Positions 1 to 8,699 of a stretch of 58,569 bases of DNA are shown here, piece after piece. The DNA comes from Aquimonas sp046318115. Its GTDB lineage: Bacteria; Pseudomonadota; Gammaproteobacteria; Xanthomonadales; Xanthomonadaceae. Both the position numbers and the translations under genes were made by a program. The stretch spans positions 1-58,569 of the forward strand of contig JBKCVA010000073.1 in NCBI GenBank assembly GCA_046318115.1, written 5' to 3'. The notes under the pieces were generated by a model. It ran no database searches and was not told where the DNA came from. It saw nothing but the letters and a program-made list of their open reading frames with translations. Each line of letters opens with the position of its first letter. The first letter of the stretch is position 1.

Positions 1-1
1 G

Positions 2-253
2 CTGACCACGCCCGGCCGCTTCATGCGCGGCCGCCAGACCGCCGCCATGCTGGGCCGCATTGGCCTGCGGGAACGCCTGTGCGTGGAAGACCCCGCCCAG
101 CTCGCCGACCGCGCGGTCGAACTGATCGCATCCGGCGAAGCCGCGGCTCTGCGCCGGGCGATCCCGCCGCGCATGCCCGAACTGTTTGAAGCCGAAGCCG
201 CACGCCGCGCCTTCGTCGAGCACATCCAGCAGCTCACGTCGGACGGCGCCTGA
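2..253 (+). CDS. C-terminal end of a probable GT41/SPINDLY-type glycosyltransferase (5' truncated)
   Basis: The reading frame enters from the left edge and ends at TGA 251-253. The first residues read LTTPGRFMRGRQTAAML, close to the PGRFMRGRH block near the end of bacterial TPR/O-GlcNAc-transferase-like enzymes, and are followed by a helical tail ending in AFVEHIQQL, as in that family. Such enzymes transfer sugars to proteins or other acceptors from UDP-sugars in the cytoplasm. The UDP-binding core and any TPR repeats lie outside the window, so the assignment rests on about 80 residues. Another family with the same tail cannot be excluded. Confidence 0.5.
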   Translation: MTTPGRFMRGRQTAAMLGRIGLRERLCVEDPAQLADRAVELIASGEAAALRRAIPPRMPELFEAEAARRAFVEHIQQLTSDGA

Positions 254-922
254 CCGGCCGAACGCATAGCACCCATCGCGCATCGCGAGCATCGGGTGGG
301 CCCTGGCACACCATGAACTCGACGCTCGCCTCGCTCCAGCCCATCCACCCCGCCCGAAAGGCTTTACCACGCGGAATTCAGAACCCCTCTCCCCACGAGG
401 GAGAGGGCTTGTGGAGAGGGGGGGGGCAAACCTCGCGACCAATTTCACCCCCTCTCCCCCGGCCCCTCTCCCACAAGGGGAGAGGGGAGCAAGGCGCAAC
501 CCGTCACCGCTCGAAAAGACCCCAAGATCACCGGGCGTAAACCCCTCGCTTCACCCGCTTCAAGCCCCTCTCCCCTCGTGGGAAGCTGCAGAGAACGCTG
601 GTCGGCTGCCGGTGGCAGCCGACGTTCTCTGCGGCCCGAGCGAAGCGAAGGCAGGTTGGGGAGAGGGGGAAACCTCGCGGCAGCGTCCGACCCATCTGGC
701 CCGCTCTGCCTTCGCTTCGCTCCGGCCGCCAAGAGCCTCGGCTACCACCAGCGTCCACCCTGCGCACTGCTCCGCTTCCCACGAAGCAAAGACGAGACAG
801 GCACCGCGACGCCCGCCGTAAAGCGACCCCGCATCGCCACCCGATCACGACCAAAGCCACCCCCCACATCACCACACGCGCACCCATAATCGAGCCTTCA
901 CGACCCGCCCACGCGCACCGCC
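254..922. repeat. Intergenic region packed with CCCCTCTCCC hairpins and nested inverted repeats
   Basis: No gene is supported here. Two short hairpins are perfect: CCCTCTCCC/GGGAGAGGG (385-393 with 399-407) and CCCCTCTCCC/GGGAGAGGGG (463-472 with 478-487). A third arm pair (about 565-575 and 658-668) encloses a strong cruciform-like hairpin at 588-632, with arms GCAGAGAAC/GTTCTCTGC and GTCGGCTGCC/GGCAGCCGAC. A 24-base unit at 631-654 recurs inverted at 706-729 with one mismatch. The region translates in several frames into low-complexity RPERSEGR-like peptides, which I regard as spurious. The same CCCCTCTCCC hairpin recurs at 52212-52234. Confidence 0.85.
295..312 (-). repeat. Inverted copy of the GGTGGGYC hairpin repeat
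   Basis: GGTGGGCC-CT-GGCACACC forms an eight-base stem with one mismatch. The 17 bases at 290-306 are the exact reverse complement of 8302-8318, so this is a fourth copy of the hairpin found after the nitrilase gene, after vapC and after the gene at 9365. It lies 41 bases after the first stop codon. Confidence 0.7.
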
Positions 923-1465
923 ATGCCCACCTACACCGATACCGGCAACACTCACGCGCTCTCACCCAACGCGACGCCGCCGAACAACACGCGCATCCGC
1001 CGCATCACCGCCGCCGATGACCCCGCGGTGGCGAACATCATCCGCACCGTCATGCCCGAATTCGGCGCCGACGGCCCCGGCTTCGCCATCCACGACCCCG
1101 AAGTCGCGGCCATGAGCGAAAACTACGCCGCCCCCGGCCACGCCTACTTCGTGCTGGAGCGCGACGGCCACGTCATCGGCGGCGCCGGCATCGCACCGCT
1201 CGCGGGTGACGTGCCCGGCGTCTGCGAGCTGCGCAAGATGTACTTCCTGCGCGAGGCCCGCGGTATCGGCGCGGGCGCGGCGATGATGGCCGTCTGCCTC
1301 GACTACGCCCGCGAAGCCTGCTACCGCCAGTGCTACCTCGAAACGCTCAGCGGCATGGACGCCGCCGCCAAGCTCTACGAGCGCAGCGGCTTCAGCCGTA
1401 TCCCGCAGGCCATGGGCGCCACCGGCCACTTCGCCTGCAACCGCTTCTACCTGCGCGAGCTGTGA
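923..1465 (+). CDS. GNAT family N-acetyltransferase
   Basis: A 180-residue protein that should transfer an acetyl group from acetyl-CoA to a small-molecule or peptide amine in the cytoplasm. Residues 25-175 carry the GNAT fold pattern: IRRITAADDPAV at the start, the strand AYFVLERDGHVIGGAGI, motif A with LRKMYFLREARGIGAGAAMM (the R-G-I-G-A-G pyrophosphate loop), and motif B with LYERSGFSRI. The first 22 residues are poorly conserved-looking, so a later start is possible, but no better in-frame start with a ribosome site is visible. It ends one base before the GTG start of hutI, so the two are probably co-transcribed. The substrate cannot be read from sequence. Confidence 0.85.
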   Translation: MPTYTDTGNTHALSPNATPPNNTRIRRITAADDPAVANIIRTVMPEFGADGPGFAIHDPEVAAMSENYAAPGHAYFVLERDGHVIGGAGIAPLAGDVPGVCELRKMYFLREARGIGAGAAMMAVCLDYAREACYRQCYLETLSGMDAAAKLYERSGFSRIPQAMGATGHFACNRFYLREL

Positions 1466-1466
1466 C

Positions 1467-2693
1467 GTGAGCGCGCCCTTCGACCGCCTGCTCTGCGGCC
1501 TGCGCGCCGCCACCCTCGCCGACGACACCGGCTACGGCCTGATCGAAGACGCCGCCATCGGCATCCGCGACGGCCGCATCGCCTACATCGGCCCGCAGGC
1601 GAAGCTCAGCGCCGAGCAGCGCCACCAGGCCCGCGAGATCGAGCTGTTCGACAACGCACTCGCCACCCCCGCCCTGATCGACTGCCACACGCATCTGGTG
1701 TTCGGCGGCAACCGCGCCCGCGAATTCGAGATGCGTCTGAACGGCGCCAGCTACACCGAAATCGCCCAGGCCGGCGGCGGCATCCTGAGCACCGTGCGCG
1801 CCACCCGCGAGGCGACCGAAGAGCAGCTGCTCGCCGCCGCCCTGCCCCGCGCCCGCGCGCTGATGCGCGACGGTGTGGCGACCATCGAGATCAAATCCGG
1901 CTACGGCCTCGACATCGACACCGAACTGCGCATGCTGCGCGTGGCGCGACGACTCGGCGAAGTACTGGGCATCAGCGTGCGCACCACCCTGCTGGCCGCC
2001 CATGCCCTGCCGCCCGAATACGCCGGCCGCGCCGACGACTACATCCAACACGTCTGTACCGCCATCCTGCCCGCCGCCCACAGCGAAGGCCTGGTCGACG
2101 CCGTCGACGCCTTCTGCGAAGGCATCGGCTTCAGCCCCGAACAAACCCGCCGCGTGTTCGATGCAGCCACCGCACTCGGCCTGCCGGTGAAGCTGCACGC
2201 CGACCAGCTCAGCAACCTCGGCGGCGCGGCCCTGGTCGCCGACTACAACGGCCTGAGCGCCGACCACATCGAGTTTACCGACGAAGCCGCCGTGGCCCGC
2301 ATGGCCGAACGCGGCACCGTCGCCGTGCTGCTGCCCGGCGCCTTCCTCTGCCTGCGCGAAACCCAGCTGCCCCCCATCGACGCCCTGCGCCGCCACCGCG
2401 TACCCATGGCCGTCAGCACCGACCTCAACCCTGGCACCTCACCCCTGATGTCCCTGCGCCTGGCCATGAATCTGGCCTGCACCCTCTTCCGCCTGACCCC
2501 CGAAGAAGCCCTGCGCGGTGCGACCGTGAATGCTGCCAAGGCTCTGGGGCTGGCGGATCGCGGGCGATTGGTGGAAGGGATGCGGGCGGATATCGCGGTG
2601 TGGGGGGTGACGGAGGCGGCGGAGTTGAGTTATTGGATGGGGGGTTCGCCACCCGACAATCTCTACCTCGGCGGAAGCGCGCCAAAGCTCTGA
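1467..2693 (+). CDS. hutI: Imidazolonepropionase (histidine degradation)
   Basis: A 408-residue amidohydrolase that opens the ring of 4-imidazolone-5-propanoate to N-formimino-L-glutamate, the third step of histidine catabolism. DCHTHLVFGG carries the metal ligands His74 and His76; further ligands and substrate residues sit in KLHADQLSNLGGAALVADY, SADHIEF and STDLNPGTSP. The length matches the family (about 400). The GTG start follows one base after the GNAT stop, which indicates translational coupling. No hutH, hutU or hutG is in the window; the rest of the pathway may lie elsewhere. Confident family call. Confidence 0.95.
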   Translation: MSAPFDRLLCGLRAATLADDTGYGLIEDAAIGIRDGRIAYIGPQAKLSAEQRHQAREIELFDNALATPALIDCHTHLVFGGNRAREFEMRLNGASYTEIAQAGGGILSTVRATREATEEQLLAAALPRARALMRDGVATIEIKSGYGLDIDTELRMLRVARRLGEVLGISVRTTLLAAHALPPEYAGRADDYIQHVCTAILPAAHSEGLVDAVDAFCEGIGFSPEQTRRVFDAATALGLPVKLHADQLSNLGGAALVADYNGLSADHIEFTDEAAVARMAERGTVAVLLPGAFLCLRETQLPPIDALRRHRVPMAVSTDLNPGTSPLMSLRLAMNLACTLFRLTPEEALRGATVNAAKALGLADRGRLVEGMRADIAVWGVTEAAELSYWMGGSPPDNLYLGGSAPKL

Positions 2694-2827
2694 CAGCTCC
2701 GAGACATTCGTTAGCGCCCCGACAGCCCCGCCGCACGAACACAATCGAACATCGCTGCACGGCAGAAATTGCGTCCGGCACAAATCTTGCTCGAAAGCCG
2801 ACCTATGTGTTTGCCAGGGATGCATAC

Positions 2828-5800
2828 ATGAAGCGCATGCTTGTTCAGTTTTTCGCGCTCTGCGCCATCTGCACCGCTGTCGCCGCAGTCGCCAAGCAGC
2901 CCGTCGGCATCGAACCACAGCAGAACCACACACCCGAGTGGACCCAAACGCGTCCCAAGCTGGCTGTGGATGTCGATCCCCAGAGCTATCTCTCTTACTA
3001 CATCGACCTGCCCTCGCACGTTGAAAGCCTCACCGTCAGCACCACCGGAAACAGCGGTGACATCGATCTCTTCGTTCGCCCGGGCATCGAGCATCGCGCC
3101 CGCAACTACAACGATCTCGTCGCGCAGTCGACCGCGACCAGCACCGGTCCGTCCTCCAACGAGGGCATCCGCCTGAGCCGAGGCGGCACGCCGGGGCTGA
3201 CGCCTGGCCGCTGGTGGATGACCGTAGCCAACACTGGCACAGCGCGAACGAGCGTCGACCTGCAGGCGAGCTTCACCGTCGCGGGAAGCCAGTTCACGGC
3301 CAATCTTCAGCAGTCGGGCACTTGGTACGAGCCCGCAAAGACGCAGCAGGGCCTGTTCATCGAGTACTTGAGTGCAGCACAGGCTGTCGTCGTCTGGTTC
3401 ACCTTTACGCCGGAGGGTCAGCAGGCATGGATGCTGGGCGTAGGCTCGGTGTCTGGCGACACGATCCGGGTAGAGACCTTCAACCGCACCCGGGGTGCGC
3501 GCTTCGGTGCCGGCTTCAACACCCGCGATGTGGTGTACGAAGACGTCGGCGACTTGGTGATCACCTTTGATTCCTGTACCACAGGCTACGCCAGTTTCCT
3601 CTCGTCGAGACCCGAGTGGCCCAACGAGCAGCTACGGCTGCAGCAGCTGACCGGTATCGAAGGCTTGAACTGCTCCAATCCTCAGCAAAAGCAGGCTGGC
3701 TATGTTGGCGCCGGACTGTCAGGAAGCTGGTACGACGCTACGCGCTCGGGAGAAGGTTGGCTGTTCCAGAAGCTCAACACCGATCTGGCCGTCGCCTACT
3801 GGTTCACCTACGACGCACAGGGGAATCAGGCCTGGGTCGGCGGGATCGGTCGGTTCGTGGATGGCAGCGTCATTATCAACGACGTGGTCCAGCCGGTCGG
3901 CGGCCGCTTCGGCCCGAATTACTCACCCAGCCAGGTCACCCGGATCCCCTGGGGCTCGATGGCCATGAGCTTCAAGGACTGCAAGAACTCCACGATGCAG
4001 GCCTTCGGCCGCGAGGGCTATGGCGCATACGGATCGAACAACTGGCGCCAGCTCACGCAGATTGCGGGCACGGCGAACTGCGACCTTCGCACCACGCCGC
4101 TTGCGCTGGCGGCCACCGTTCAGGCGATGCCCTTCAGCAGCACCGACGGCGACGTCAACGATCCGGCTGTACCTAACGTTGACAACGACTCCCCCCAGCA
4201 GGTGCAGAGCATCGGCAACCCGCAGGCACTGGCCGGCTATCTGACCGCTCAAGCCACGGGACGCGAAGGAGACCGCTTTGCCACCAGCAACGACACCATC
4301 GACGCTTACCGGGCAACTCTGACCGCTGGTCAGAGCTTGCAGCTGATCATCGCCGACTGGCAGGCCAGCAACCCCACTGCCATCGATTTCGACCTGTTTC
4401 TGTATCGCGCGGGAGACGCCAGCACGCCAGTACTGACCGCCGTCGGCACCGATCGCAACGAGTACCTGACCATCGGCCAGACCGGCAGCTATGACATCGT
4501 GGTCCAAGCCTACGCGGGCCGCGGCAACTACACCCTGGTGTTGTCGAACGCGCCCGCGCCGGCCAGTGCGCTGGCCCTCGCACTGGAAGACGACGCCAGC
4601 AAGAGCGAAATCATCGTTCGCTTCGACGAGCCCTTCGATGATGGCAAGGCGCCCACGGCGCTCTACAAGAGCACCCAGCAGCGCAGTCGCGACATTGGCT
4701 TGCCAATGAAGCGCGGCCAGCCGGGACGCTCGCAGCTCTATGCAATTCCCACGGGTGCCGCGCGCAAGTCAGCGCTGGCGGGCTTGGGCGTGGACACCGC
4801 AAAGCAACCGCTTGCGCATGGCTGGGGCTTGAGCGCCGAGCAGCGCGACGCCTACGAGTGGGCGCAGACCATCAAGGCGCTGCGAGCACGGAGCGATGTC
4901 CGCTATGCCGAGCCGAACACTCGGGTGTACGCGACCGCAGTGCCAACGGATCCACGCTACCGCGACCAGCAGTGGCACTACGGCATGATCAACCTCCCCG
5001 CCGCCTTCGACGTATCGCAGGGCTCGCCCAACGTCGTGGTTGCGGTGCTCGATACGGGTGTGAATCCTCATCCGGATATTGAGGCTAACGTGCGGCGAGA
5101 TCTGGGCATCGACACCCTGCAGGATCCTCAAAGAGTGGCGGACGGTGATGGCATCGACCGCGATGCCTCAGACCCGGGCGACGGGCCAATCCCCCAAAAT
5201 GACTCCTTCCATGGCTCCCACGTCGCAGGAACGGTCGCTGCGCTCGCGGGCAACAATCGGGGAGGTGTTGGAGTAGCTCCAGCGGGGCGCGTTAGCCCGG
5301 TGCGAGTGCTCGGCAGAGGGGGCGGTGATCAATTTAGTGTCGACCTTGGAATTGCCTGGGCTGCCGGACTGAGAATCGATGGAATCGGCCAAGCTTCGAG
5401 ACGCTCGGACGTGATCAACATGAGCCTTGGACGCCTCAGTGCCTGTTCGGCGCGGGAGAACGAGGTGATCTCAGCTGCGCGGGCAGCCGGCGTGATTGTT
5501 ATTGCTGCGGCTGGCAACGAAAACACGTCCGGGCCAGTCAGTCCTGCGGATTGCCCCGGCGTGGTCAAAGTCGCCGCTGTCGGCCCTGACTACCTGCCAG
5601 CAAATTACTCCAACTGTCGCAACATCGACGTAGTTGCTCCGGGAGGCGAGGTCGTGCCTGACGATCTTGCGATTACCGTCAGAGACAATCAGACCAACGT
5701 TCCGCCGCTGTGCAAAGGCTCTCTTGGCGGCCGCTTCTTCAGCGAGGAATACGGGGTCCTAAGCCTTGATAGCAACCGCTTCAATTTAAGCATCGAGGGG

Positions 5801-6745
5801 TACAAGTCAGAGCAAGGCACATCCATGGCCGCCCCCCATGTCGCTGGCGTCGCTGCACTGATGAAGTCCGTGCATCCCAGCCTCAGCCCCGCGGAATTCG
5901 ATGCCATGCTGGCAAACGGGGAGCTCAGCTTCGACCCACGCAGCGTCGGCATCAGCCTGCCATCAAGCATCGCCTCCAACTACGCCTTCCACTACGGCCC
6001 CGGCATCATCGACGCCAACAAGGCCGTGCGCGCCGCAGCTGCGCGTGCCGGTGGGGCCGCTCCGACGGCCGTCGTGGTGGCACAGCCCAGCGCACTCGAC
6101 TTCGGCGAGCTCACCAACAGCCTGGTGCTGGATGTGTCGCGGGTGGGCGCCGGCAATGTCGGTGTCCGTGCGATCGGATCGAACGCCTCATGGCTGAGCG
6201 GCAGCGGCGGCGGCGCCGAAGGGCTGGGTCGCTACACCCTGACCGTCAACCGCAGCGGCCTGCCCAGCGCGGATTACACCGACCAGATCCTGATCGACAC
6301 CACGGACGGCAAGCGACTCAGCATCCCGGTGAGCATGCGTGTCGGCCCGCGCGAAAGCGTCGGCAAGGCCGCGCAGGTCTACGTGCTGCTGATCGATGCC
6401 ATCACCCTGCAGGTGACCCAGCAGCGCCAGATCAATGCAGCCTCCGGCACGGCGACCGTCGACTTCAGCACTGTCTATCCGGGTGGCTACTACCTGGTCT
6501 ACGGCACCGACCTGGACAACGACAACCTCATCTGCGACGAGGGCGAGTTCTGCGGGACCGTGCCAGACCTGCAGAACTTCGCACCGCTCGACGTGCGCGG
6601 CAGCAACCTACGCATCGACTTCGCGCCCTTGTTCCCTGACCTCTCAGGTCTCGGCGCCAAGAGCAGCAGTGCGGATGCAATGGCGGGCCTGCGCGGCTCA
6701 ATGAAGCGGAGGCATTCCGACGACGCGCGGCCGGTCAAGGACTAG
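2828..6745 (+). CDS. Large secreted subtilisin-like (S8) serine protease with N-terminal accessory domains
   Basis: A 1305-residue exported protease. ATG 2828 is chosen because AGGGA lies just upstream and the protein then opens with a signal peptide (MKRMLVQFFALCAICTAVAA); a longer reading from 2600 would run inside hutI. Domains in order: PPC-like beta domain (about 40-150); two copies of a W-Y-x4-[ST]-[GQ]-x-G domain (about 160-280 and 297-415); a second PPC-like domain (about 489-573); an I9-like propeptide region (about 593-705); catalytic domain with Asp742 (VAVLDTGVNP), His795 (SFHGSHVAGT), the oxyanion Asn in AAAGNEN and Ser999 (GTSMAAPHVAG); a BACON-like beta domain (about 1077-1175); and a C-terminal beta domain. 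Accessory domains usually follow the peptidase in this family, so this order is unusual. All triad residues are present and it should be active outside the cytoplasm. Confidence 0.92.
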   Translation: MKRMLVQFFALCAICTAVAAVAKQPVGIEPQQNHTPEWTQTRPKLAVDVDPQSYLSYYIDLPSHVESLTVSTTGNSGDIDLFVRPGIEHRARNYNDLVAQSTATSTGPSSNEGIRLSRGGTPGLTPGRWWMTVANTGTARTSVDLQASFTVAGSQFTANLQQSGTWYEPAKTQQGLFIEYLSAAQAVVVWFTFTPEGQQAWMLGVGSVSGDTIRVETFNRTRGARFGAGFNTRDVVYEDVGDLVITFDSCTTGYASFLSSRPEWPNEQLRLQQLTGIEGLNCSNPQQKQAGYVGAGLSGSWYDATRSGEGWLFQKLNTDLAVAYWFTYDAQGNQAWVGGIGRFVDGSVIINDVVQPVGGRFGPNYSPSQVTRIPWGSMAMSFKDCKNSTMQAFGREGYGAYGSNNWRQLTQIAGTANCDLRTTPLALAATVQAMPFSSTDGDVNDPAVPNVDNDSPQQVQSIGNPQALAGYLTAQATGREGDRFATSNDTIDAYRATLTAGQSLQLIIADWQASNPTAIDFDLFLYRAGDASTPVLTAVGTDRNEYLTIGQTGSYDIVVQAYAGRGNYTLVLSNAPAPASALALALEDDASKSEIIVRFDEPFDDGKAPTALYKSTQQRSRDIGLPMKRGQPGRSQLYAIPTGAARKSALAGLGVDTAKQPLAHGWGLSAEQRDAYEWAQTIKALRARSDVRYAEPNTRVYATAVPTDPRYRDQQWHYGMINLPAAFDVSQGSPNVVVAVLDTGVNPHPDIEANVRRDLGIDTLQDPQRVADGDGIDRDASDPGDGPIPQNDSFHGSHVAGTVAALAGNNRGGVGVAPAGRVSPVRVLGRGGGDQFSVDLGIAWAAGLRIDGIGQASRRSDVINMSLGRLSACSARENEVISAARAAGVIVIAAAGNENTSGPVSPADCPGVVKVAAVGPDYLPANYSNCRNIDVVAPGGEVVPDDLAITVRDNQTNVPPLCKGSLGGRFFSEEYGVLSLDSNRFNLSIEGYKSEQGTSMAAPHVAGVAALMKSVHPSLSPAEFDAMLANGELSFDPRSVGISLPSSIASNYAFHYGPGIIDANKAVRAAAARAGGAAPTAVVVAQPSALDFGELTNSLVLDVSRVGAGNVGVRAIGSNASWLSGSGGGAEGLGRYTLTVNRSGLPSADYTDQILIDTTDGKRLSIPVSMRVGPRESVGKAAQVYVLLIDAITLQVTQQRQINAASGTATVDFSTVYPGGYYLVYGTDLDNDNLICDEGEFCGTVPDLQNFAPLDVRGSNLRIDFAPLFPDLSGLGAKSSSADAMAGLRGSMKRRHSDDARPVKD

Positions 6746-6751
6746 CCGAGG

Positions 6752-7372
6752 ATGGCTCAGAACGCAGACGCAGTAGACCCCGAGCACTTTCGCGCACTTC
6801 TTGGGCTGCTCGATGACGTGGCAAAGAACGAAGCATGTTTCCGCGCATTCGCGCTGAGCCGCGAGGATCGGCGCGGACTGCACCAGTGCTGGAGCCAGAT
6901 CAGCGATGCACTCGCGCTCGCCACCGTGAACTCCTGGTGCATGGTCTTCGGAGCTTGGGGCAGCAATCCCACCCACTGGACGAATGTGCTCGTAAGCCAA
7001 CATGCGAACACTCTGAGCAAACGCCGCAAACGCCGGATGACAGATTCGGCCAGAAGGAGTTTCCGCGCGCATCTTGCCGAGAGCATCAATTTGGATGAGG
7101 AGGCATGGACAACCTTTCATCGCGAGATGTGCGACTTCCGAAACAACTACTCGGCGCATCGAGCGATCAAAGCGATCCACCCGTTGCCTGACTTGGCCAT
7201 TGCAGTCCGGATTGCGTTCGAGCTCGACGAGTGGCTTCGGCACTGGGCGCAAACTCAACGCCTCGACTACCCCCTGCTCAAGACGGATGCGCAGCCCTAT
7301 GCTCAGGCCGTTCGTGCCGAGCTCGGGCAAGCGTTTGAAGCGCTGCGCACTCGACGGCAAGGGTCGCTTTAG
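6752..7372 (+). CDS. HEPN-like protein (AbiU2/RX4-6H type), function unknown
   Basis: A 206-residue, largely helical soluble protein without signal peptide. The visible motif is FRNNYSAHR at residues 129-137: Arg130 and His136 are separated by five residues with Asn after the Arg, which fits the R-x(4-6)-H active-site pattern of HEPN RNases. Two short helical blocks precede it, and a basic KRRKRR stretch lies at 90-95. It starts six bases after the protease stop, so it probably shares that transcript. HEPN proteins are often toxins or abortive-infection factors, but no partner nucleotidyltransferase or antitoxin is adjacent. The family call rests on one motif and overall layout. Confidence 0.55.
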   Translation: MAQNADAVDPEHFRALLGLLDDVAKNEACFRAFALSREDRRGLHQCWSQISDALALATVNSWCMVFGAWGSNPTHWTNVLVSQHANTLSKRRKRRMTDSARRSFRAHLAESINLDEEAWTTFHREMCDFRNNYSAHRAIKAIHPLPDLAIAVRIAFELDEWLRHWAQTQRLDYPLLKTDAQPYAQAVRAELGQAFEALRTRRQGSL

Positions 7373-7413
7373 ACGGCGCAGTGATTTGAGCCACGCAGGG
7401 AACGCATCGAACA

Positions 7414-8211
7414 ATGACCACCACCCGCATCGCCCTAGCCAACCTCCCCATCCCCGCCACCCGCGAAGCCGCGGTCGATGCCGCCGTCGCCGCCATTGCC
7501 GAAGCCGGCCGCCAGGGCGCGCTGATCCTCTGCTTCCCCGTGTGCTTCATCCCCGGCGCTCGCTGGCCGGGCGCGGTGATGCCGGCGCCCGATGCCGGCT
7601 TTCTTGAGCAGGCCGTGCGCACGGTGGCTGCAGCCGCGAAGGCGGCAGGCGTGGCGGTGATCCTGGGCACTGAGCGCATCACCGACCGCGGGCTGCAGAT
7701 CAGCGCCTGCGTGATCGGTGCCGATGGCGAGATCCTCGGCTGGCAGGACAAGGGCCAGATCGATCCGGACGAGGAGCCCACCTACCCCGCCTACGGCAGT
7801 GAGCGGCACGTGTTCACCGTCGGCCCACTGCGCTTTGGCGTGGCGATCTGCCACGAGGGCTGGCGCTATCCCGAGACGGTGCGCTGGGCGGCGCGTCGAG
7901 GCGCGCAGGTGGTGTTCCATCCGCATGCCGCCGTCGGCGAGCCCGGCGGCTTTCGCCCGCAGACCTTTGCCGACCCGGGCGGCAGCTTCCACGAGATGGC
8001 CGTGCGCTGCCGCGCCGCCGAGAACACCGTCTACTTCGCGTCGGTCAACTGCGCCAGCGAAGGCGTGCCGATCACCTCCGCCATCGCTGGTCCCGATGGC
8101 CGACTTGTGTGCTGGCAGCCGCATGGGGTGCCGGGGATGTTGGTGGCGGATCTGGATTTGACTGCGGCAACCGGGCTGCTGGCGCAGCGGTGCAGGGTGT
8201 CGGGGGTGTAG
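7414..8211 (+). CDS. Nitrilase-superfamily carbon-nitrogen hydrolase with altered catalytic Glu
   Basis: A 265-residue member of the carbon-nitrogen hydrolase superfamily, which cleaves amide or nitrile bonds with a Glu-Lys-Cys triad in the cytoplasm. Lys113 (WQDKGQIDP) and Cys146 (AICHEGWRYPE) are present, with the usual spacing. The first triad position normally reads FPE; here the protein reads CFPVCFIPG, giving Val43 in place of Glu. A single base (GTG for GAG) explains the change. The enzyme may be inactive, may have a changed activity, or the base may be an error. The last 32 codons are duplicated at 9137-9235. Confidence 0.8.
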   Translation: MTTTRIALANLPIPATREAAVDAAVAAIAEAGRQGALILCFPVCFIPGARWPGAVMPAPDAGFLEQAVRTVAAAAKAAGVAVILGTERITDRGLQISACVIGADGEILGWQDKGQIDPDEEPTYPAYGSERHVFTVGPLRFGVAICHEGWRYPETVRWAARRGAQVVFHPHAAVGEPGGFRPQTFADPGGSFHEMAVRCRAAENTVYFASVNCASEGVPITSAIAGPDGRLVCWQPHGVPGMLVADLDLTAATGLLAQRCRVSGV

Positions 8212-8217
8212 GTCCGC

Positions 8218-8320
8218 TGTGCCGCTTGCCTCGCGTGCAGGCCTGCAAGGGGATAGCGAGGCGTTAGTGAGGACCGGGGCAAGCGTAGGGCTCACGGTGG
8301 GCCAGGGCCCACCCGATGGG
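8218..8320 (+). repeat. 3'-end repeat copy 1 with GGTGGGCC-AG-GGCCCACC hairpin
   Basis: Immediately after the nitrilase stop lies a roughly 100-base unit ending in a perfect eight-base stem at 8296-8313 (GGTGGGCC, loop AG, GGCCCACC) followed by CGATGGG. Units with the same layout follow the nitrilase-tail fragment (9236-9342) and the gene at 9365-10135 (10163-10251). It could act as a transcription terminator or be a REP-like mobile repeat; there is no T-run after the stem. Confidence 0.75.
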
Positions 8321-8435
8321 TGCTCGGTGGCGCGGCGGTGTGGGGTATCGGCTCGCGCTGGGCAGCTGGCTGGGCTTGCAGCTCAGCACGCGGCGCCCCA
8401 AAGTACACACACTCAAGTAAACACAGGTGCCAGCC

Positions 8436-8699
8436 ATGGCGACCCTGACCTCTCGTGTGTTCAACAACGGCAACAGCCAGGCCGTGCGTATCCCGGCCGA
8501 GTTCAAGCTGGATACCGACCGCGTCAGCATCACCCGCAACGAGGCGGGTGATCTGATCATCCATCCGCTGCGTGCGCGGCGTGGTGCTGCCCTGCTTGAA
8601 GCCCTTGAAGCGCTGGCCGACGCTGACGCTGAGTTCGTGGCGGCTCTGGAGGCGGAACGCGCTAGCCAGCCCGATGTGCAGGAGCGCGAGCCCCTGTGA
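8436..8699 (+). CDS. vapB: VapB-type antitoxin with AbrB/SpoVT DNA-binding domain
   Basis: An 87-residue antitoxin. Residues 1-45 form the swapped-hairpin AbrB fold, seen as SRVFNNGNSQAVRIPAEF followed by VSITRNEAGDLIIHPL; the acidic helical C-terminus (about 50-87) would wrap around the toxin. ATG 8436 starts MATLTSRVF; an in-frame ATG at 8427 adds three residues. The stop overlaps the GTG start of vapC by four bases, the usual arrangement for a co-translated pair. VapB neutralises VapC and, with it, represses the operon promoter. The gene has 215 bases of upstream sequence that includes a repeat. Confidence 0.9.
   Translation: MATLTSRVFNNGNSQAVRIPAEFKLDTDRVSITRNEAGDLIIHPLRARRGAALLEALEALADADAEFVAALEAERASQPDVQEREPL

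Noticed and set aside
384..729. CRISPR-like spaced repeats
   Set aside because: The units differ in length and spacing, are palindromic and lack regular spacers or cas genes.
1392..2396. Long open frame on the minus strand opposite hutI
   Set aside because: Its Ala/Gly/Val-rich peptide has no motif, and hutI on the plus strand is unmistakable; high-GC DNA gives such shadows.
2600..2827. Earlier start of the protease
   Set aside because: It would overlap hutI and place non-signal sequence before the signal peptide at 2828.
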